Shown: piece by piece, positions 60,191 through 64,000 of the stretch
Layout of the letters: each line of letters opens with the position of its first letter
How positions within the stretch are numbered: the first letter of the stretch is position 1
Assembly (NCBI GenBank): GCA_003049465.1
Contig: PYSS01000107.1
Location: 1-64,000 of the forward strand
Length of the DNA stretch: 64,000 nt
Direction of reading: 5' to 3'
DNA from: Magnaporthiopsis rhizophila
Lineage: Eukaryota > Ascomycota > Sordariomycetes > Magnaporthales > Magnaporthaceae
Program-made: the position numbers and the translations under genes
Notes under the pieces: model-generated
What the model saw: only the letters and a program-made list of their open reading frames with translations
Told to the model about the DNA's origin: nothing
The model's database searches: none

Positions 60191-60281
60191 TGCGGTCTGT
60201 GTGGATCGAACACACGACCTTCAGATAAGGTGTCCAAAGTGTAACTTCAGTCTGACGCTCTCCCAACTGAGCTAAGCCCGC
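60191..60281 (-). tRNA. tRNA-Phe (GAA) with 18-nt intron
   Basis: The minus strand reads GCGGGCTTAGCTCAGTTGGG, then the anticodon arm TCAGA-CTGAAG...A-TCTGA, with an 18-nt intron (60227-60244, TTACACTTTGGACACCTT) just after position 37. The T arm is GTGTG-TTCGATC-CACAC and the discriminator base is A. Anticodon GAA gives Phe. The D arm matches canonical eukaryotic tRNA-Phe, and the intron sits at the canonical nuclear tRNA position. Acceptor stem pairing is complete except for a G5-A68 mismatch. Confidence 0.95.
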
Positions 60282-62735
60282 TTGCTGAATGGTTTTTGAT
60301 CCGGTTGGATTATATCCCGCACTGCAAACACCCGAATCCAGACTTTCCATTGGTCATCCCTTTTGGCCCTCGGACTCCACTCCATCAACATCGCTCAAGA
60401 CTTGCTCTGCTCGTCTCTTGTTTCCCAGCTATTTTTCGGTTCCATTTATTCACCGTAGTTTATTGTCCTTTTTTTTTTTTTTCCAAATGGATTCATTGGT
60501 CACTTGATCATTTTGCCCAGACGTTCAAATGCGGCCTTTTCCCCTGGCAAAACGTTGGAAACCGCAACGAACAACGAGCGAAAGAGAGAAAGATTGGCAT
60601 CGAGATCCGATCGTCCGGCCACTGGGTATCCGGGCATGTCCGAGATCCCGGGGCAATCTCATCGCAACGATTGCCGAGAGAAGTAAGGACTGGACTGGAC
60701 AATCACGACCAAAAACGCCAAGACAGACCTTCTCCCCGTCTATTGGCTGCCGACCCTCCAGGTGATAGACGTGCTCCACGGAGTGTTCATATTATAGATA
60801 CACATACATGTTAGCTGCGCGGCAAGGCACATGTGGGGGCCTCGCACCGTGCTGGGTCATGCGGTGCAGCCTCCTTGGCGCGTCTTGGTCGAACACAGTG
60901 GGGAGGCGTTCGCGGCCGAGAAAAACTCGAGATCTAGGCTCGGGTCGATGCAGCGTAGGTTTCCTGCAAAATGGCGAGCTGCAGTGACCTTCTGTCTGCA
61001 GTGGCCTTCCTGTCTGCAGTTCAAGCCCATTGATGAGGTTCCCCTTCCCCAATGGCTGTTGAGAATGACCAAAAAATGCATATCCCGCCAAGAAAAGAAA
61101 CGAAAGGGAGTGAAGCACATGAGAGCATGGCAGCCGGTAACACCCCATGGAAAGATTATGCAGGCTCATTATGATTCCATTGTTTCCATCAGGATTCCTT
61201 TACACACCGCTCAAACCTTTGCTTATTCTCGCTCACGCGCGGTAATTTGGGGGTGTGGATGGCCGCCGGACATGCTCATTGGAACGGGGGTTGACACTAG
61301 GCGAGCCGTGGTAGTACAGAAGGAGCCATCCAGATCACGGAACAACCAGGGGACGCATCCTCCACGCCGCCCTCAGTTTCTGGGCCGGGACCGAAGGCTT
61401 GTGGGCTCAACACGAGGCCGGCCGGCCGCCGGCGTATTTCCCGCAGGGTTGACCCTGTAGACCTGCGGCAGTTTAGAAGGTGGTATTGGTGATTGCTCGG
61501 AAAGTGCTGCAAAGAACTCGGGCGCTGAAGAAAAGAAAAAGCGGGAAAAATGCCTCTTGCGTCCATCCCTGTTGAAGTACGTGGTTGGCTGATGGGCGTT
61601 GATGTAAGTGTCATTATGAGGTCGAAGGGCATTCGAGGCGCCGAGGGAGAAAATGGTCAAGCGGGAAGGTGGCACTGGTGGTGGGCGGAATGCGTGGTCC
61701 TCCTCGGAAACTGGTGGGGGTGTCGTGGGTGTCGTGGTGCGTGGGTGGTGAAAGGCCCCCTGGCCGGTTGGCTGGGGTTGACAGTACAGCGGCACATTTT
61801 GACCGCAAAAAAAGCAGCGTCGCCTCATGGGAAAAGCGTGGGAAAAGTGCCAGGAAGGATTATTCGCAATCAGGGGTACCCTCATCGCAAAAGCTGCGTT
61901 TGTAGAATCAGCCTCTCTAGCGGACAACGGTTCGGGTCAAGCACCCGAACTGAACAAGAAGCCGAGGTGATGGGCGATGCCACCGATCACCTCGACACGG
62001 CAGCAAGTTCCAGCTCCACGGACCCGGGTAGTGGGAATCGGGACACGGGGGTGGGAAGAAGATCACGGGCTCTGGTTTTTTGTTTCGCTAACACCCAGTG
62101 GGATGGTGACACAGCAAGGGGCAGACGCTTATTGCTTGCTCGGACTTCCAAGGTTGCGCACGCTATCGGACCGTGGTTTGCGGCTGAAAGCACTTATGCT
62201 GCGGAAGGCCGACCATTAAAGCCCTCGGAGGTTGGAACAGAGTGCTGAGATCCGTTGGGCAGGCTACCTCGTGTGTGTGTGCGTATCAACGGCTACGAGC
62301 AGCTGGGTGTGGGTGCCTAGAGAAGGTAGTTGGTACATCGGATGGGATCTCTGGTACACGAGCCCTCCGCAAGGTCCGACACAGGCCGATGTGCGGTCTG
62401 TTGTCGCCCGGTGAACATGTTCTTGGAAGGAAGACGAGGTGGGCGTCCATGCCGTGCGAACCCAAGGCCCACGCAACGCCTTGTTTTGGAGACAGTGTGG
62501 CGCTGGAGGGCAAGCCAGTGAGTGTCATGGACAGGGGCGGCGGCGTACTTGGTCCGGCAGGCAAAACCGTCTACGACGCTAAAACAGCTCGTTTAGCCTC
62601 TTATTAGTCTGGTTCGGGGGTTGAAGCAAAGCGCGGGATTTGAGATGATGTCTCCGCGAGGGAGCTGCGCGGACATCGAGTGTAACAAAGGGAGGGTCAA
62701 AGGTAGATGGCCGGGCTGGGAGGCGCTGCGGCTTC

Positions 62736-62764
62736 CACACACACACACACACACACACACCACA
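62736..62764. repeat. (CA)n microsatellite
   Basis: About 29 bp of perfect CA dinucleotides. Confidence 0.95.
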
Positions 62765-63268
62765 TAGATTTCCGCACCGGCCATCCATGACCACCGCACA
62801 TTGTGCCAGCCTGCCTGCCAAGTCAATGCATGTGATGTCTGCTTTGCCTGCCAGCAGGTTTCACTTCAGCTCGGCGCCTCGGGAGGTTGTGGGCAACTAA
62901 ACGTGGCGGCAGGCACTAGACGGGAGGAGGGTGATATGATAATGATGCTCTACTCCCGCCCCAAGATAACGACGAGCTAGCATCATAGGTCGAGGTCGGA
63001 ACCGGGGCGGCGCGCGCTAGCAATATTGATTGGCCGAAAGATGTAGGACGGGACGGCAGCAAAAGCAAAGAAGAAAGCCCCGCACGTCTCGGGGCTGACA
63101 GCGGACTACAACTGCCTAGGCGGAAAGGGTTCCGTGGCGGAGATTGTCGGCTGTTCTCATCCAACCATCTGGACAGGGCGAAGTGACGGGGCGGGCCAAG
63201 GCTGGAGGGATTTCGTGTGAGATCAGACTGATGATATCTCGATGCTCCGAGAGAAGTAAGTAAGAAAA

Positions 63269-63290
63269 GAAAAAAAAAAAAAAAAAAAAA
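63269..63290. repeat. Poly(A) tract, 22 nt
   Basis: Uninterrupted A run in the gene-free right end of the window. Confidence 0.95.
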
Positions 63291-64000
63291 GAAATGTGCT
63301 TTCACTGCAATCGTATGTCTACCAAGCAATCCCTTGTCTACATCACACTCCACGGCACGTCGCCGTTGCAACTCTGACCACGCGGATGGAACGTGCCATG
63401 CAGATGAGTTCGTCCGTCCTCCTGCTGTTGGTCCTTTCTTCTCCGGCTGCTCCCTTGGCCTATCCGACGTCACATCCAGACCGGAACCCAGAAGTGGGTC
63501 CTTGCTGGACACCCTTCGCAAGATCCCTGCGCTCGCTGCGAACACAGCGATGTCTCGAGATCGGCCGGCAGACCGACCCCAGAAAGAGGGTTGGGTGGGG
63601 GGAAAGCCAACCGGGGAGGCGGGCGTTTGTGGGATTGACGAGGGATCCCATTGATGAGATGCTGACGAAGCGGGGCGGGAGAGCTTGGCAGCAACCCACT
63701 GTTCGTTCCTTTTCTTTCAGCTTTCTCTTTTTTCTTTTCTGCCTGCTCTTTTTTTTTGTGCCTTGCCTTGCCTTGCCTCACAAGCCATTAATGTTTCTGA
63801 CACCGAGGCTGCCTCGAATCGTCAGGGTCTAACCCGCCAAAGCGGATGGATTTTGGCGTTTGGTGGCACGGCGCCATGGCTTGCAGCCCTCAGCCCATGG
63901 CATAGTCCTGTCGGCTGGAGCTTTTCAGACCCGGCCGTTGGAACCAAGAAACAAAGGCAGCTGAAAAAAAAAAAAATAGATAAATAATAATGGCAACAAA

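Larger units (their letters stand above)
60282..64000. other. 3.7-kb terminal region, no convincing gene
   Basis: No ORF carries a domain. A possible small secreted ORF starts at ATG 63386 (hydrophobic LLLLVLSSPAAPLAYP), but its C-terminus is pyrimidine-encoded low complexity, so I do not call it. A (CA)n microsatellite and a poly(A) tract are listed separately. Confidence 0.55.

Noticed and set aside
63386..63832. Possible small secreted protein
   Set aside because: The hydrophobic N-terminus is plausible, but the remainder is Arg/Pro-rich followed by a Phe/Leu run from a pyrimidine tract; no repeat, Cys pattern or gene context.

Overview
The window is nuclear DNA of a filamentous ascomycete (Pezizomycotina; the protein set fits Sordariomycetes best, but I cannot name the species). 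Evidence: GC-rich genes with short GT-AG introns of about 50-190 nt and CTAAC/CTGAC-like branch points, an intron-bearing nuclear tRNA-Phe, a cytosolic multidomain acetyl-CoA carboxylase, and fungal-specific families (cellobiose-dehydrogenase-like enzyme, nudE, SCON-2/Met30-type F-box protein). The genes are unrelated in function. I see no biosynthetic cluster, transposase, CRISPR array or virus.

Layout. 1-5.5 kb is a decayed region: two oppositely oriented blocks carry related fragments of one gene family plus about nine copies of a 50-bp repeat, some separated by remnants of Lys-rich/acidic coding modules. 5.7-7.2 kb (-) is a nickel/cobalt transporter. 8.5-11.0 kb (+) is a secreted cytochrome-flavin oxidoreductase of the cellobiose dehydrogenase type. 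11.7-13.0 kb (+) is a single-pass surface protein with a polyQ tail. 14.1-19.6 kb (+) is an ABCC/MRP-type transporter. 20.8-24.7 kb (-) is a large conserved fungal protein of unknown function. 25.2-25.5 kb (-) is a small secreted-protein gene with a stop codon inside its signal peptide. 27.3-28.5 kb (+) is a Ras-like pseudo-GTPase. 30.2-32.1 kb (+) is nudE. 35.9-43.1 kb (+) is acetyl-CoA carboxylase. 44.4-47.4 kb (+) is an MscS-like channel. 48.7-51.3 kb (+) is an F-box/WD40 sulfur controller with a candidate CYS3 site upstream. 53.3-54.6 kb (+) is a mitochondrial succinate/fumarate-type carrier. 54.95-56.1 kb (-) is twinfilin. 56.7-59.0 kb (-) is a conserved uncharacterised protein. 60.2 kb (-) is tRNA-Phe(GAA). 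The last 3.7 kb shows no convincing gene.

The most noteworthy items are the degenerate GTPase, the secreted repeat peptide interrupted by TAG, the decayed inverted repeat-gene family, the acidic and His-rich insertions in NBD2 of the ABC transporter, the CYS3-type palindrome upstream of the sulfur controller, two GC-AG introns, and many very long homopolymer tracts, two of them containing an N. Exon borders were placed by hand from splice signals and frame continuity. No database search was run.
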